NCBI RefSeq assembly: GCF_036511935.1
Contig: NZ_AP028878.1
Coordinates: 4,030,001-4,094,000 of the forward strand
Reading direction: 5' to 3'
DNA from: Marinobacter nanhaiticus D15-8W
GTDB taxonomy: Bacteria; Pseudomonadota; Gammaproteobacteria; Pseudomonadales; Oleiphilaceae
DNA length: 64,000 nucleotides
In this document: positions 18,019 through 26,792 of the stretch, piece after piece
Layout of the letters: every line of letters begins with the position of its first letter
Numbering within the stretch: the stretch's first letter is position 1
The notes under the pieces: model-generated
Databases searched by the model: none
What the model was told of the DNA's origin: nothing
The model's input: the letters and a program-made list of their open reading frames with translations, nothing else
Translations under genes and position numbers: made by a program

Positions 18019-18061
18019 GTTAGAAAGATGGGCGCTGTTAAGGAGAACGCGCCTTTCTAAC
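18019..18061 (+). promoter_or_regulatory. Leader hairpin upstream of the Cys-rich mini-protein
   Basis: GTTAGAAA (18019-18026) pairs with TTTCTAAC (18054-18061), and GGCGC (18031-18035) with GCGCC (18049-18053); a 4-base bulge lies on the left. The 13-base loop contains AAGGAG, a perfect ribosome-site-like string, while the real site (AAGAGGAG) follows the hairpin. This could be a stability or regulatory element. Confidence 0.45.
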
Positions 18062-18077
18062 GATAAGAGGAGTCATT

Positions 18078-18326
18078 ATGAGTATCCAGGAACGCTATAA
18101 CGCTCAGTTGGCTGATAACCGCGTCATTCCAACATTCCTGTGCGGACATTGCAGCTCAACCATTCCCAAGGCCCGGATCTTCCGGAACGACGGAGAGAAC
18201 CGTCATGACATGGCCTGCCACACCATCGGCCTATGCTCTGCAGACGATTGTGGTGCAGTCAACTGCCTTGACGATGCCATGAGAAAGCTCGAGCAACTCG
18301 AAAAAGAACAGCAGGCTGCCGGTTAA
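18078..18326 (+). CDS. Small cysteine-rich protein, possible zinc ribbon
   Basis: 82 residues with six cysteines: a CGHC pair at 22-25 and Cys at 47, 53, 58 and 63, ending in a charged helix (MRKLEQLEKEQQ). Spacing suggests metal binding, but I do not recognise the family. The ATG has a strong AGAGGAG site 6 bases upstream, and a hairpin lies just before that site. It stands alone between the M20 and haloalkane dehalogenase genes on the same strand. Confidence 0.75.
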   Translation: MSIQERYNAQLADNRVIPTFLCGHCSSTIPKARIFRNDGENRHDMACHTIGLCSADDCGAVNCLDDAMRKLEQLEKEQQAAG

Positions 18327-18456
18327 TACCGGGCCTGCCCCGGGGATGCGAGTCCTCACCCTTCCAGATTATTCTGCGCTATCCTTCTATTGAGCCCCGG
18401 CGGGGACACCATCCCAGTGAACTCACGATTAGCTGATAGAAAGGACCTTGGACAGG

Positions 18457-19344
18457 ATGCGTATTCTTCGGACCGAGGAACAGCGCTTCGCGCAGTTGCC
18501 CGATTTTCCCTTTGAACCGCATTACCTCGAAGTCGCACCTGGTCTTCGCATGCATTACGTGGACGAAGGATCACCTGAGGCCGAGCCAGTGCTCATGCTC
18601 CACGGCGAACCGTCCTGGAGCTACCTGTACCGTCACATGATCCCGCCCGTGGTCGAAGCGGGCTTCCGGGTCCTGGCTCCAGACCTCGTCGGCTTCGGCA
18701 AGTCCGATAAGCCGGCGTCCATCGAGGACTACAGCTACCAGTCACACATGGACTGGCTCAAGGCCTGGATCGACGAACTGGGACTGGAGAACATTACGCT
18801 AGTCTGCCAGGACTGGGGTTCGCTGCTGGGCTTGAGAATGGCGGCTGAACACCCGGAACGGTTCAGCCGCATCATTGTCGGCAATGGCATGCTTCCTACC
18901 GGCGACGAGAAAGTACCAACGGTGTTCCATCTATGGCGGGGGTTTGCGGTTTACAGCCCCTGGTTCCCGATCAGCCGAATTGTGCAGATCGGCACGGCGC
19001 GCACCCTTACAGACGCCGAATGCGCAGCCTATGATGCCCCCTTCCCTTCAAGCGAGCACAAAGCGGGCGCCAGGGCTTTCCCGCGCCTGGTGCCGATCCG
19101 TCCGGACGATCCGGCCAGCGAGGCCAACCGTGCTGCCTGGGTTGCGCTTGAGAAGTGGACGAAACCGTTCGTTACCTGCTTCAGCAACGGTGATCCCGTC
19201 ACCCGCGGCGGCGACCGTTACATGCAGCGGCGAATTCCTGGCGCCCAGGGTCAGCCACACACCACATTGCGTGGAGGCCACTTCCTGCAGGAGGACGCGC
19301 CCGAGGACTTTGCGCGGATCATTATCGACGCCTGTCGCCATTAG
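18457..19344 (+). CDS. Haloalkane dehalogenase, subfamily I type
   Basis: Alpha/beta-hydrolase that cleaves carbon-halogen bonds of haloalkanes with water. From the ATG at 18457 the key positions are: oxyanion-hole HGEPSW at 49, nucleophile Asp119 followed by the halide-binding Trp120 (CQDWGS), a cap-domain Trp160, acid Asp246 and base His275 (GGHFLQED). This is the layout of subfamily I enzymes such as DhlA; DmxA from Marinobacter is a known relative. An in-frame TTG three codons upstream has an AAGGA site too close. Substrate range is not predictable, and related hydrolases remain possible. Confidence 0.88.
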   Translation: MRILRTEEQRFAQLPDFPFEPHYLEVAPGLRMHYVDEGSPEAEPVLMLHGEPSWSYLYRHMIPPVVEAGFRVLAPDLVGFGKSDKPASIEDYSYQSHMDWLKAWIDELGLENITLVCQDWGSLLGLRMAAEHPERFSRIIVGNGMLPTGDEKVPTVFHLWRGFAVYSPWFPISRIVQIGTARTLTDAECAAYDAPFPSSEHKAGARAFPRLVPIRPDDPASEANRAAWVALEKWTKPFVTCFSNGDPVTRGGDRYMQRRIPGAQGQPHTTLRGGHFLQEDAPEDFARIIIDACRH

Positions 19345-19374
19345 TCAGTAGTCACCCCGCATGTTCGGGTCTTC

Positions 19375-20172
19375 TTAGCCGAAGACCGTTACGGTTTGCC
19401 GGCTCAGGGCTACCAACTCGCCCTCGCGGTTCCAGATGGTGGCGTGGGTGTGACCATAGCCTGAGCCGGCCTGGTCGATCTCTGCGCGGTATAGCAACGG
19501 TTCGTCCGCCTTCATTTGCGGGCGCGGATGGACGATTTCCAGGGACCAGCTCATGGAACTGGCCGGTACCGGCCGCTTCACATGTTGTAGCACCGCCGGC
19601 GGCCAGGCGTCGACCAGAGCGATAATATGAGCATCGGTCATCTCGCTACCGGGTTCCCGGAAGCGCATCCAGCCGCCCATTTCCCGATCAGCTCTACCAG
19701 CAAACGGAAGATTGCCGAATGCCCAGCGCATCTCGATGTGCTGCGTAAACTCAGGCGTGACACCCTGAATATAGTCAAGCGCGCGGCAGGCATCCGGTGT
19801 GGGCACCTCAGGTGCCGGCTGTGGCGTGACCTGAACCTGGGATTCCCGGTCGCCGCCGAAACTGCCCAGGGCCACGAGACGGGTTTCACCAGCCTGTTTG
19901 ATGCGCCCCTCAACCTGGCTCGCAGCGCGGCCCTCCCGCAATAGCTCGACCTCGAACGACAGCGGCTCGTCCACCGAAACCGGGCCCACAAAAGCAACCT
20001 GCAACGCCCTGAGCGGTCGCCCCGCCTGCACGACGGCCTGCATCTTCTGGAAGGCCAACGCCGCGACCAATCCGCCAAAAGTGGCCCGACCCTGCCCCCA
20101 GCTACCGGGAATGACCAGGCTCGATGCGCCCGCACCAGCCAGTAGTTCATCGAAACGCATGGTTATATCCAT
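19375..20172 (-). CDS. Thioesterase family protein (acyl-CoA thioesterase-like, double hotdog)
   Basis: 265 residues resembling TesB-type double-hotdog thioesterases: N-terminal hotdog with the GQGRATFGGLVAALAFQKM helix, C-terminal hotdog with MTDAHIIALVDAWPPAVL and the closing SLEIVHPRP and ATIWNREGELVALSRQTV strands. It probably hydrolyses acyl-CoA thioesters, but the chain length is unknown. Two starts are possible (20172 and 20160). It converges with the dehalogenase gene. Confidence 0.85.
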   Translation of the reverse strand: MDITMRFDELLAGAGASSLVIPGSWGQGRATFGGLVAALAFQKMQAVVQAGRPLRALQVAFVGPVSVDEPLSFEVELLREGRAASQVEGRIKQAGETRLVALGSFGGDRESQVQVTPQPAPEVPTPDACRALDYIQGVTPEFTQHIEMRWAFGNLPFAGRADREMGGWMRFREPGSEMTDAHIIALVDAWPPAVLQHVKRPVPASSMSWSLEIVHPRPQMKADEPLLYRAEIDQAGSGYGHTHATIWNREGELVALSRQTVTVFG

Positions 20173-20327
20173 CTGAAAAGCTAATGCCTGACCAGGAACA
20201 GCCCGGGCAGGCCGGAAAGATTCCGAGCCCGGATGAGCTGCCCCATCTGCCCGAAAATCACGACAATCGAGTATATCTACCTACCAACCGGACAATATAC
20301 TGCGTATCCTATCGGTTTCTAAACCTC

Positions 20328-20333
20328 TATAAT
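20328..20333 (+). promoter_or_regulatory. Putative -10 element for the DEAD-box helicase gene
   Basis: A perfect TATAAT hexamer lies 88 bases before the helicase ATG, implying a leader of about 80 bases. No good -35 match is visible 17 bases upstream. Long leaders are common in cold-induced helicase genes, so regulation through the leader is possible but only inferred. Confidence 0.4.
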
Positions 20334-20421
20334 GCAGGTTCGTACGCTCCCCCTCTGTCGACGTAGAAGAGCAAGATTCCGGGAGCGCCTGCTTACATCT
20401 CCCCGAATTCCGAGTTTCTTC

Positions 20422-21918
20422 ATGCAAACACAGACTTTTGCCGAGCTAGGCCTCCATCCGGTGGTCCTCGAGGCCGTTTCAGCCGTGGGCTATGAAACCC
20501 CCTCTCCGATCCAGGCCCAGGCAATCCCCATCCTGCTCGCCGGCCGCAACCTGTTGGGCATGGCCCAGACAGGCACCGGCAAGACAGCGGCTTTTGCGCT
20601 GCCATTGCTGAGCAGTATCGATCCCGATCTTCATGCACCGCAGATCCTGGTGCTGGCTCCCACCCGGGAGTTGGCCATCCAGGTGGCTGAAGCCTTTACT
20701 ACCTACGCCAGCCGCTTCCGCAACTTCCAGGTTCTGCCCATTTATGGCGGCCAGGATTTCCGCCCGCAGTTGAAAGCCCTGCAGCGTGGTGCCCAGGTTA
20801 TCGTGGGTACGCCGGGTCGCCTGCTCGACCACCTGCGCCGCGGCACCCTGAAGCTGGACCAGCTCAAATCGGTGGTGCTGGATGAAGCGGACGAGATGCT
20901 GCGGATGGGCTTTATCGACGACATCGAAGCCATCCTGGGCAAGACCCCGGAGAACTGTCAGCGCGCTCTGTTCTCGGCCACGATGCCGGCACCGATCCGC
21001 AAGGTGGCTCAGACTTACCTCGCCAACGCCGAGGAAGTGAAGATCGAGAGCCAGACCCGTACGGTTTCGCGTATTGCGCAGTTCGTGCTGCCAGTCTTTG
21101 CCGAGCGCAAACTGGATGCGCTGACGCGCATCCTGGAAGTCGAGCCTGTGGACGCGACCATCATCTTCGTGCGTACCAAAGCCGAAACTACCCTGCTAGC
21201 CGAGAAGTTGATGGCGCGAGGCCACGCGGTGGCCGCCCTTAATGGCGACATCAACCAGAAGCAGCGGGAACAGGCAGTGGAAGATTTGCGTCGCGGCAAG
21301 CTTGACGTGCTGGTCGCAACCGACGTGGCAGCACGCGGACTGGACGTGCCCCGAATTACCCACGTCATCAACTATGACGTGCCCTACGACAGCGAAGCCT
21401 ACATCCACCGCGTCGGCCGCACTGGTCGTGCCGGTCGAGAGGGCAAGGCCATCCTGCTGGTGACCCCGCGGGAGCGCAGTTGGCTGCGCACACTGGAACG
21501 CGCGACCAACTCCCCTATGTCCGATTACCGCCTGCCGCCACCCGCTGACCTGCAGAAGCTGCGGGAGCAACAGTTCGAGGCCCAATTGTTGGGCTTCAGC
21601 GAAGACGGTCGGCTGGACAAGGCGATGGCCCTGTTGGATACCATCGCCGAGCGCAATGATATGGACCCGGCGATGATTGCCGGTGCTCTGGCCTGCTGGC
21701 TGGAGTCGGCGCAGCCTGGCGCTATGCCGCTGGAGATGCCGACCGAATTGCCGGTGCCGTCGCCCGCCAGCCGCAACAAGCGGCCGCCGCACAAGGGTGA
21801 CCGTCGCGGTCCCAAGCCGGGCTTCAAGAAGAATGGAGGCGGGTTCAAGAAAGGCGATGGTGGCCGTGGCCGACCCGGACCCGGGGGTAAACCCAAATCC
21901 AAGGCGCCACGCCGTTAG
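20422..21918 (+). CDS. DEAD-box ATP-dependent RNA helicase (DeaD/RhlE-like)
   Basis: 498 residues. The Q motif (TFAELGL, TPSPIQAQAIP), Walker A AQTGTGKT, PTRELA, TPGR, DEAD box VLDEADEML, SAT, and the C-terminal HRVGRTGRAGR are all present. A short helical segment and a basic Gly/Lys/Arg-rich tail follow, likely for RNA binding. It is much shorter than E. coli DeaD, so a paralogous role in ribosome assembly or mRNA turnover is likely. The ATG at 20422 fits the family start. Its stop overlaps the folA stop on the opposite strand by 4 bases. Confidence 0.93.
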   Translation: MQTQTFAELGLHPVVLEAVSAVGYETPSPIQAQAIPILLAGRNLLGMAQTGTGKTAAFALPLLSSIDPDLHAPQILVLAPTRELAIQVAEAFTTYASRFRNFQVLPIYGGQDFRPQLKALQRGAQVIVGTPGRLLDHLRRGTLKLDQLKSVVLDEADEMLRMGFIDDIEAILGKTPENCQRALFSATMPAPIRKVAQTYLANAEEVKIESQTRTVSRIAQFVLPVFAERKLDALTRILEVEPVDATIIFVRTKAETTLLAEKLMARGHAVAALNGDINQKQREQAVEDLRRGKLDVLVATDVAARGLDVPRITHVINYDVPYDSEAYIHRVGRTGRAGREGKAILLVTPRERSWLRTLERATNSPMSDYRLPPPADLQKLREQQFEAQLLGFSEDGRLDKAMALLDTIAERNDMDPAMIAGALACWLESAQPGAMPLEMPTELPVPSPASRNKRPPHKGDRRGPKPGFKKNGGGFKKGDGGRGRPGPGGKPKSKAPRR

Positions 21919-22430
21919 ACTGCCGAGCGGCGCTGATAGACCACGAAGCTGTAGTCGTATGGATTGTTCTCGGACGCGGAGAAATCCTCCCGTCCGAGCT
22001 CTTCCCACTGGTCCCAGTCCACTTCCGGGAACCAGGCATCCCCTTCCACATCCGCATGTACTTGGGTCACATACATGCGATCGATATCCGGCAGTGCGTC
22101 AGCATAGATCTGCCCGCCACCGATAATCATGATCTCGTCACCGCCTTCCAGCTCAGCCTGGGCTTCCGCACGGCGGTAAGCCGCCTCCAAAGACTGTTCG
22201 GCAACGACACCGGTGGGCGCCTCCCAGTCGGGGTCACGGGTAATGACCACATTCAGGCGACCGGGTAACGGCCGGCCAATGGATTCGAACGTCTTGCGGC
22301 CCATCAGGATTGGCTTTCCCATCGTTGCCTGCTTGAAGTAGCGCAGGTCACCCGGCAGGTACCAGGGCAATGCATTGTTACGGCCGATGACCCGGTTTTG
22401 CGCCATGGCGACGATCAGTGCTTTGCGCAT
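21915..22430 (-). CDS. folA: Dihydrofolate reductase
   Basis: Reduces dihydrofolate to tetrahydrofolate with NADPH; the trimethoprim target. Signatures are IVAMAQNRVIGRNNALPWYLPGDLRYF, ILMGRKTFESIGRPLPGR, and EIMIIGGGQIYADALP. The ATG at 22430 has an AAGGAG site 7 bases upstream; the frame extends to 22466 inside the thyA end. With thyA and lgt it forms a lgt-thyA-folA operon, so the enzyme making dihydrofolate (ThyA) and the one recycling it are co-expressed. Confidence 0.97.
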   Translation of the reverse strand: MRKALIVAMAQNRVIGRNNALPWYLPGDLRYFKQATMGKPILMGRKTFESIGRPLPGRLNVVITRDPDWEAPTGVVAEQSLEAAYRRAEAQAELEGGDEIMIIGGGQIYADALPDIDRMYVTQVHADVEGDAWFPEVDWDQWEELGREDFSASENNPYDYSFVVYQRRSAV

Positions 22431-22455
22431 CGCTATTCTCCTTGCTCGGCCGGCC

Positions 22456-23295
22456 TCAAACCGCAATCGGTGCTTTGATTACCGGCATGGGATCGTAACC
22501 CTCGAATTCGAAATCCTCCAGCTCGTACTCGAACAGACTGTCCGGCTTGCGGCGGATATGCAGCCGGGGCAGCGGGCGCGGCTCGCGCTTGAGTTGTTCG
22601 AAGACGATGTCATCGGTCAAGTGGTTCTGGTAGAGGTGACAATCGCCGAAGGTGTGGACGAACTCACCCACATCCAAGTCGCACTGTTGGGCGATCATAT
22701 GGGTCAACAGGCTATAGGAGGCGATATTGAAAGGCACCCCTAGGAACAGGTCGGCACTGCGCTGGTATAGCTGGCAGGATAACTTGCCGTTAGCCACGTA
22801 GAACTGGAACAGGCAGTGACACGGCGCCAGCGCCATGCGGCCCTGCTCGACATTTTCCTGTGGACTGATGGTTTCGTCCGGTAATTCCGCTGGATTCCAG
22901 GCCGATACAATCAGCCTGCGGGAGTTCGGCTTGGTCTGGATCTGGCGCACGACTTCGGCAATCTGGTCCACCACATCGCCGTTCGGGCACTGCCAACTGC
23001 GCCACTGCTTGCCGTAGATCGGCCCCAGGTCACCATTCTCAAGCGCCCACTCGTTCCAGATGCTGACCTTGCGCTCGCGCAGCCAGTTGTTATCGGTGGA
23101 TCCGTTCAGGAACCATAGCAATTCATAAATGATGCTGCGCAGGTGCACTTTCTTGGTTGTTACCAGCGGGAAACCTTTACCCAGGTCGAAACGCATCTGG
23201 CGCCCGAACACCGAGCGTGTACCGACACCGGTGCGGTCGCCCTTGTCGATACCGTTATCCACCACATCGCGCATCAAATCCAGATAGGCTTTCAT
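22456..23295 (-). CDS. thyA: Thymidylate synthase
   Basis: Converts dUMP to dTMP with methylene-tetrahydrofolate. The active-site cysteine lies in [12 protein letters not shown], followed by [23 protein letters not shown] and the C-terminal [15 protein letters not shown]. At 279 residues it is about 15 longer than E. coli ThyA. The start overlaps the lgt stop in an ATGA. Confidence 0.98.
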   Translation of the reverse strand: MKAYLDLMRDVVDNGIDKGDRTGVGTRSVFGRQMRFDLGKGFPLVTTKKVHLRSIIYELLWFLNGSTDNNWLRERKVSIWNEWALENGDLGPIYGKQWRSWQCPNGDVVDQIAEVVRQIQTKPNSRRLIVSAWNPAELPDETISPQENVEQGRMALAPCHCLFQFYVANGKLSCQLYQRSADLFLGVPFNIASYSLLTHMIAQQCDLDVGEFVHTFGDCHLYQNHLTDDIVFEQLKREPRPLPRLHIRRKPDSLFEYELEDFEFEGYDPMPVIKAPIAV

Positions 23296-24089
23296 GACGC
23301 CTTACTCCTCTCTGCCCCGTAGGCAAACACCATCAATATCAATCCCGCGACCACCATAGGCAGAGACAGAAGCTGCCCCATAGTGACCCAGCCCCATGCC
23401 AGGTAACCCAACTGGGCGTCCGGCTGGCGATAGAACTCCGCAACAATGCGGAAGCAACCATACAGCACCAGGAACAGGCCGGAAACCGCCATGCGCGGAC
23501 GCGGCTTGGACGAGAACCACCACAGGGCGATGAACAGCAATACGCCTTCCATCGCAAACTGGTAGAGCTGCGACGGGTGACGCGGCAACAGGTCCGGCGC
23601 CTGGGGAAAAACCATGCCCCAGGATACATCGGTGGGCCGCCCCCAGAGCTCGCCGTTAATGAAGTTGCCGATACGACCGGCGCCCAGCCCCACCGGTACC
23701 AACGGCGCCACAAAATCAGCGATCTGGAAGAAGTGCCGATTCACCTTGCGGCCGAACCACCACATCGCTAGCAACACGCCAATCAGCCCGCCGTGGAAGG
23801 ACATACCACCTTCCCAAACGCGGAGTAGCCAAAGCGGGTCAGCCAGGAACGTCTCGAAGTTGTAGAAGACAACGTAGCCAAAGCGGCCACCCAGCACTAC
23901 GCCCAACGCGATATAGAACAGCAGGTCGCCCATCTGCTCCTCGTTGATCGGCGACCAGGGCTTGCGCGCCCTTATCCGCCCCAACCACCAGCCAACGACA
24001 AAGCCCACCAGGTAGGTCAGGCCGTACCAATGAACCTTGAGCGGCCCGAGTGAGAACGCGACCGGATCGAATTGTGGGTGACGCAGCAT
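23292..24089 (-). CDS. lgt: Prolipoprotein diacylglyceryl transferase Lgt
   Basis: Inner-membrane enzyme that transfers diacylglycerol from phosphatidylglycerol to the lipobox cysteine of prolipoproteins. Multiple hydrophobic helices, the [12 protein letters not shown] block and the signature [17 protein letters not shown] are present. The 265-residue length is normal. It is the first gene of lgt-thyA-folA, 31 bases downstream of the TSUP gene on the same strand. Confidence 0.97.
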   Translation of the reverse strand: MLRHPQFDPVAFSLGPLKVHWYGLTYLVGFVVGWWLGRIRARKPWSPINEEQMGDLLFYIALGVVLGGRFGYVVFYNFETFLADPLWLLRVWEGGMSFHGGLIGVLLAMWWFGRKVNRHFFQIADFVAPLVPVGLGAGRIGNFINGELWGRPTDVSWGMVFPQAPDLLPRHPSQLYQFAMEGVLLFIALWWFSSKPRPRMAVSGLFLVLYGCFRIVAEFYRQPDAQLGYLAWGWVTMGQLLSLPMVVAGLILMVFAYGAERSKAS

Positions 24090-24120
24090 GAGACCTCGCT
24101 ATCTTCAATATGGAGAAAAA

Positions 24121-24915
24121 TCAGATCAGGAAGCGGATACCCACAACCAGCAGGAACAGTGCGAAAATGCGCTTCAGCAGCACAGCGTCAAGCCGATGTG
24201 CCAGACCCGCGCCGATACGTGCAAAGATCACGCTGGTCAGGACGATGCCGCCCAGGGCCGGCAGGTAGATAAAGCCCACACTGTACTCAGGCAGGCCAAT
24301 CTCCCCCCGACCGGTAAAAATATTGGCCACCGCACCGGCAGCGGCTATGGGCAACCCACACGCGGCGGACGTTCCTACCGCCTGCTGCATACGCACATTA
24401 CACCAACTCAGGAACGGCACGGTTAAGGTGCCGCCACCGATACCAAAGATGGCCGATGCCCAACCGATACCACTACCCGCAGCAACCAGCCCCGGGCTAC
24501 GCGGCACGCTACGACCCGGGGCCGGCTTGATATTGAACAACATGATGCCGGCCACGACGATGACAAAAATCCCGATAATGACCTGCAATACTGCACCCGG
24601 CAGCAAAGCGGCGGTATAGGCACCAAAGATCGCGCCCGCCACGATCCCCAGCATCATTGGGCGGAAGATCGGCCACAGAACGGCGCCATGCCGGTGGTGG
24701 GAACGGATGGAACTGATCGAGGTAAAAACGATGGTCGCCAAGGATGTGCCGACAGCCAGGTGGGCGGCAACATCACCGCTGACGCCCTGCATGCTAAAAC
24801 TGAAGATGAGCACCGGCACGATCACAAGGCCACCGCCGATGCCGAAAAGCCCGGCAAGTGTACCCGCAAGGGCGCCCAGCGCCATGTACACCACAAATAA
24901 CATTACCAGGCCCAT
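24121..24915 (-). CDS. TSUP (TauE/SafE) family membrane transporter
   Basis: 264-residue inner-membrane protein of the sulfite-exporter TauE/SafE family, with two repeated halves each bearing the glycine motif (LAGLFGIGGGLVIVPVL and GWASAIFGIGGGTLTVPFL). Members move sulfur-containing organic anions or sulfite; the substrate here is unknown. The ATG at 24915 is preferred over an upstream GTG at 24981, with AAGGA about 10 bases before it. It probably reads into lgt. Confidence 0.92.
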   Translation of the reverse strand: MGLVMLFVVYMALGALAGTLAGLFGIGGGLVIVPVLIFSFSMQGVSGDVAAHLAVGTSLATIVFTSISSIRSHHRHGAVLWPIFRPMMLGIVAGAIFGAYTAALLPGAVLQVIIGIFVIVVAGIMLFNIKPAPGRSVPRSPGLVAAGSGIGWASAIFGIGGGTLTVPFLSWCNVRMQQAVGTSAACGLPIAAAGAVANIFTGRGEIGLPEYSVGFIYLPALGGIVLTSVIFARIGAGLAHRLDAVLLKRIFALFLLVVGIRFLI

Positions 24916-25025
24916 GCCGGGTCTTTCCTTAATGGCCAGAATCCAGGCCCGTATGATACACAGTGGGTAGCCTGGGATCACTCAACACCTGGGCCGGAAC
25001 CTTTGCCTGGGATAGTACCAATCTT

Positions 25026-25793
25026 ATGTGCCTGATTCTTTTTGCGATCGACCAACACCCGGACTTGCCGCTTGTAGTGGCCGCGAATCGCGACGAATTC
25101 TACGATCGCCCTACCCGTGCCATGCATTGGTGGCCGTCACCCGATATCCTTGCCGGCCAGGATAAGCAATCCGGGGGAACATGGCTGGCGGTCACCCGTT
25201 CAGGCAATGTCGCGGCCGTCACCAACTTCCGCGATGGCCAGCCGGGAAAAGGTGCCTGGTCGCGAGGCCAACTGCCGCTTTGGGCGTTGACGGCAGAGCA
25301 GGCCGAACTCGAACGCCGGCTCGGTGAATCTCAGCATCAGTTCGCTGGCTACAACCTTGTTTGGGCGACATCTGCCGACGGCTGGTATTACAGTAATCGC
25401 GACAGCCACCCCGGCCGCGGGCTGCATCGTGGAACTTATGGCCTCAGCAATCACTTGTTGCAGAGTCCATGGCCCAAGCTGGTACGCCTGCGCAAGACCC
25501 TGACGCAGTTGATGCACGAAGCACCAGCGGAAGAGCTTCACGAATCGCTGACCCAGGCGCTGATGGACACCTCACCGGCGCCCGACACGTACCTGCCGGA
25601 TACCGGCGTCGGCCTGGAAACCGAACGATTCCTGTCATCCCCGTTTATCCGCAGCGACACTTACGGCACGCGTGCCACCACCATCGTCTCGGTACATGGT
25701 GACGGCCGGGTCAACGTAACCGAACAGGCTTGGCTGCGGGAGGGCGCCACCGGTGAGCGGGTGAGTTTCAGTTGGAACCGGCTTCAGGAATGA
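25026..25793 (+). CDS. NRDE family protein (TANGO2-like)
   Basis: Starts MCLILFAIDQHPDLP and contains the family-defining AANRDEFYDRPT near residue 20, then the GGTWLAVTRSGNVAAVTN block. The NRDE/TANGO2 family occurs in bacteria and eukaryotes; proposed roles relate to heme or Golgi/lipid handling, but the bacterial function is unsettled. 255 residues. Its last 10 bases overlap the end of the convergent PilZ gene. Confidence 0.92.
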   Translation: MCLILFAIDQHPDLPLVVAANRDEFYDRPTRAMHWWPSPDILAGQDKQSGGTWLAVTRSGNVAAVTNFRDGQPGKGAWSRGQLPLWALTAEQAELERRLGESQHQFAGYNLVWATSADGWYYSNRDSHPGRGLHRGTYGLSNHLLQSPWPKLVRLRKTLTQLMHEAPAEELHESLTQALMDTSPAPDTYLPDTGVGLETERFLSSPFIRSDTYGTRATTIVSVHGDGRVNVTEQAWLREGATGERVSFSWNRLQE

Positions 25794-26353
25794 TCCCGGG
25801 CAGCGGTATCGCGTTCGCGCAATTTCGAACTCTGCAACCGCATGATGTGACTCATCAGCAGCTCGCGATCGGTATCGGTGATCCGGTCAAAGTCCAGATG
25901 GACCCGGTAACCGCCCTGTTCGGGTACAACGCCCACGACACGGGCCAGAGCGCGAATAGTTCGACGTTCCGGGTAGAACAGCAGGTCCACCAGTAGAGAC
26001 TCCTGGTCCACCATCTCTTCCTCTGCCCTAAAGGACAGGCCCCCGACGCTCAGGTTGATCTCGCGGGTGACCAGGCTGCCACACTCCAGGCCCTGGACCT
26101 CCTCGCCCAGCGCCTCAAGGACCAGATCCAGTTTGCGATTGAGCAGATCGATGACTTCGCGGGTTTCCGGCGCTGTCTCAGCCAGCTTCGCTAGAGCCTG
26201 GTCCAGGGCGAGATCCAGGTCCACCTGCCGCGTGCGTAAGGAGATATCCGCCAGCTCGGCGGATAGCGATGCCCGGTCCGAGAGCCTCACGTAGCGCAAC
26301 GCCACCTTGTCGTCGACCCGATAGAAACGCCTGCGTTCTTCACCCTGCCACAT
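25784..26353 (-). CDS. PilZ domain protein with a long helical insertion
   Basis: 189 residues. The c-di-GMP-binding signatures are present but far apart: an RRRFYR (RxxxR-type) motif at 7-12 and NLSVGG (N/DxSxxG) at 100-105. The ~88 residues between are mainly predicted helix, rich in Leu/Asp/Glu, much longer than the usual ~20-30 residue spacing. Xanthomonad PilZ variants with a helical insertion oligomerise through it, so a similar design is plausible. It probably acts as a c-di-GMP effector. The MITE lies only 35 bases upstream of its start. Confidence 0.85.
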   Translation of the reverse strand: MWQGEERRRFYRVDDKVALRYVRLSDRASLSAELADISLRTRQVDLDLALDQALAKLAETAPETREVIDLLNRKLDLVLEALGEEVQGLECGSLVTREINLSVGGLSFRAEEEMVDQESLLVDLLFYPERRTIRALARVVGVVPEQGGYRVHLDFDRITDTDRELLMSHIMRLQSSKLRERDTAARDHS

Positions 26354-26387
26354 CTCGATGCCCGCCCTGTTGTCTGTGTCTTTTTAG

Positions 26388-26669
26388 GGAACCTCTGGTT
26401 AAGTCTATATGCGAGTCTGGCTCTCTCTGAAAGCCGGAATCAAGGCGCGGCTTCGCCACGAAGGCTGGCTGTCTTCCAAGAAGGCGCAACGCGGAGTCCC
26501 GCTTTCAGGGAGAGCCCCTTCAGGCAAGCCTTGAGCGTCTTTCCGGACGGCGTTGCGAATCCTGGCAAGGGCTTCGGCCATTACCGGCGATTCGCGCCTG
26601 TATTGATAAACAACAGCAGAAAGACGCTCAAGACTTGCAGAATCGCGTATAGACTTAATCAGAGGTTCC
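26388..26669. mobile_element. MITE-like non-autonomous element with terminal inverted repeats and TTAG duplication
   Basis: 282 bases bounded by imperfect ~33-base terminal inverted repeats beginning GGAACCTCTG (26388-26420 and about 26637-26669) and flanked by direct repeats TTAG at 26384-26387 and 26670-26673. The TTAG duplication fits the YTAR target of IS5-type transposases; family assignment is inferred. Two nested inverted repeats lie inside: GGCTCTCTCTGAAAG with CTTTCAGGGAGAGCC, and AAGCCTTGAGCGTCTTTC with GAAAGACGCTCAAGACTT. No transposase is encoded; a 92-residue minus-strand frame spanning it is an accident of the repeats. Confidence 0.85.
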
Positions 26670-26770
26670 TTAGCTACCCGCACTATCTGACGCCAGAATA
26701 CACTCTCCGGAATTTCCTCTTAAGCATAGCCCGGTGTGGCCGCCAGAGAAAACGCAAACCTCACCAGCTC

Positions 26771-26779
26771 TGGTATACT
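26771..26779 (+). promoter_or_regulatory. Extended -10 promoter upstream of xseB-ispA
   Basis: TGGTATACT is an extended -10 element (TGn plus TATACT). It lies 76 bases before the xseB start, so the transcript leader would contain the GGAACCTCTGATCGAGTC sequence at 26793. No strong -35 is visible. Confidence 0.5.
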
Positions 26780-26792
26780 CCGCCCGAAATAC

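Noticed and set aside
26405..26683. 92-residue minus-strand frame
   Set aside because: It spans the MITE and both its internal inverted repeats; the frame arises from the repeat structure.
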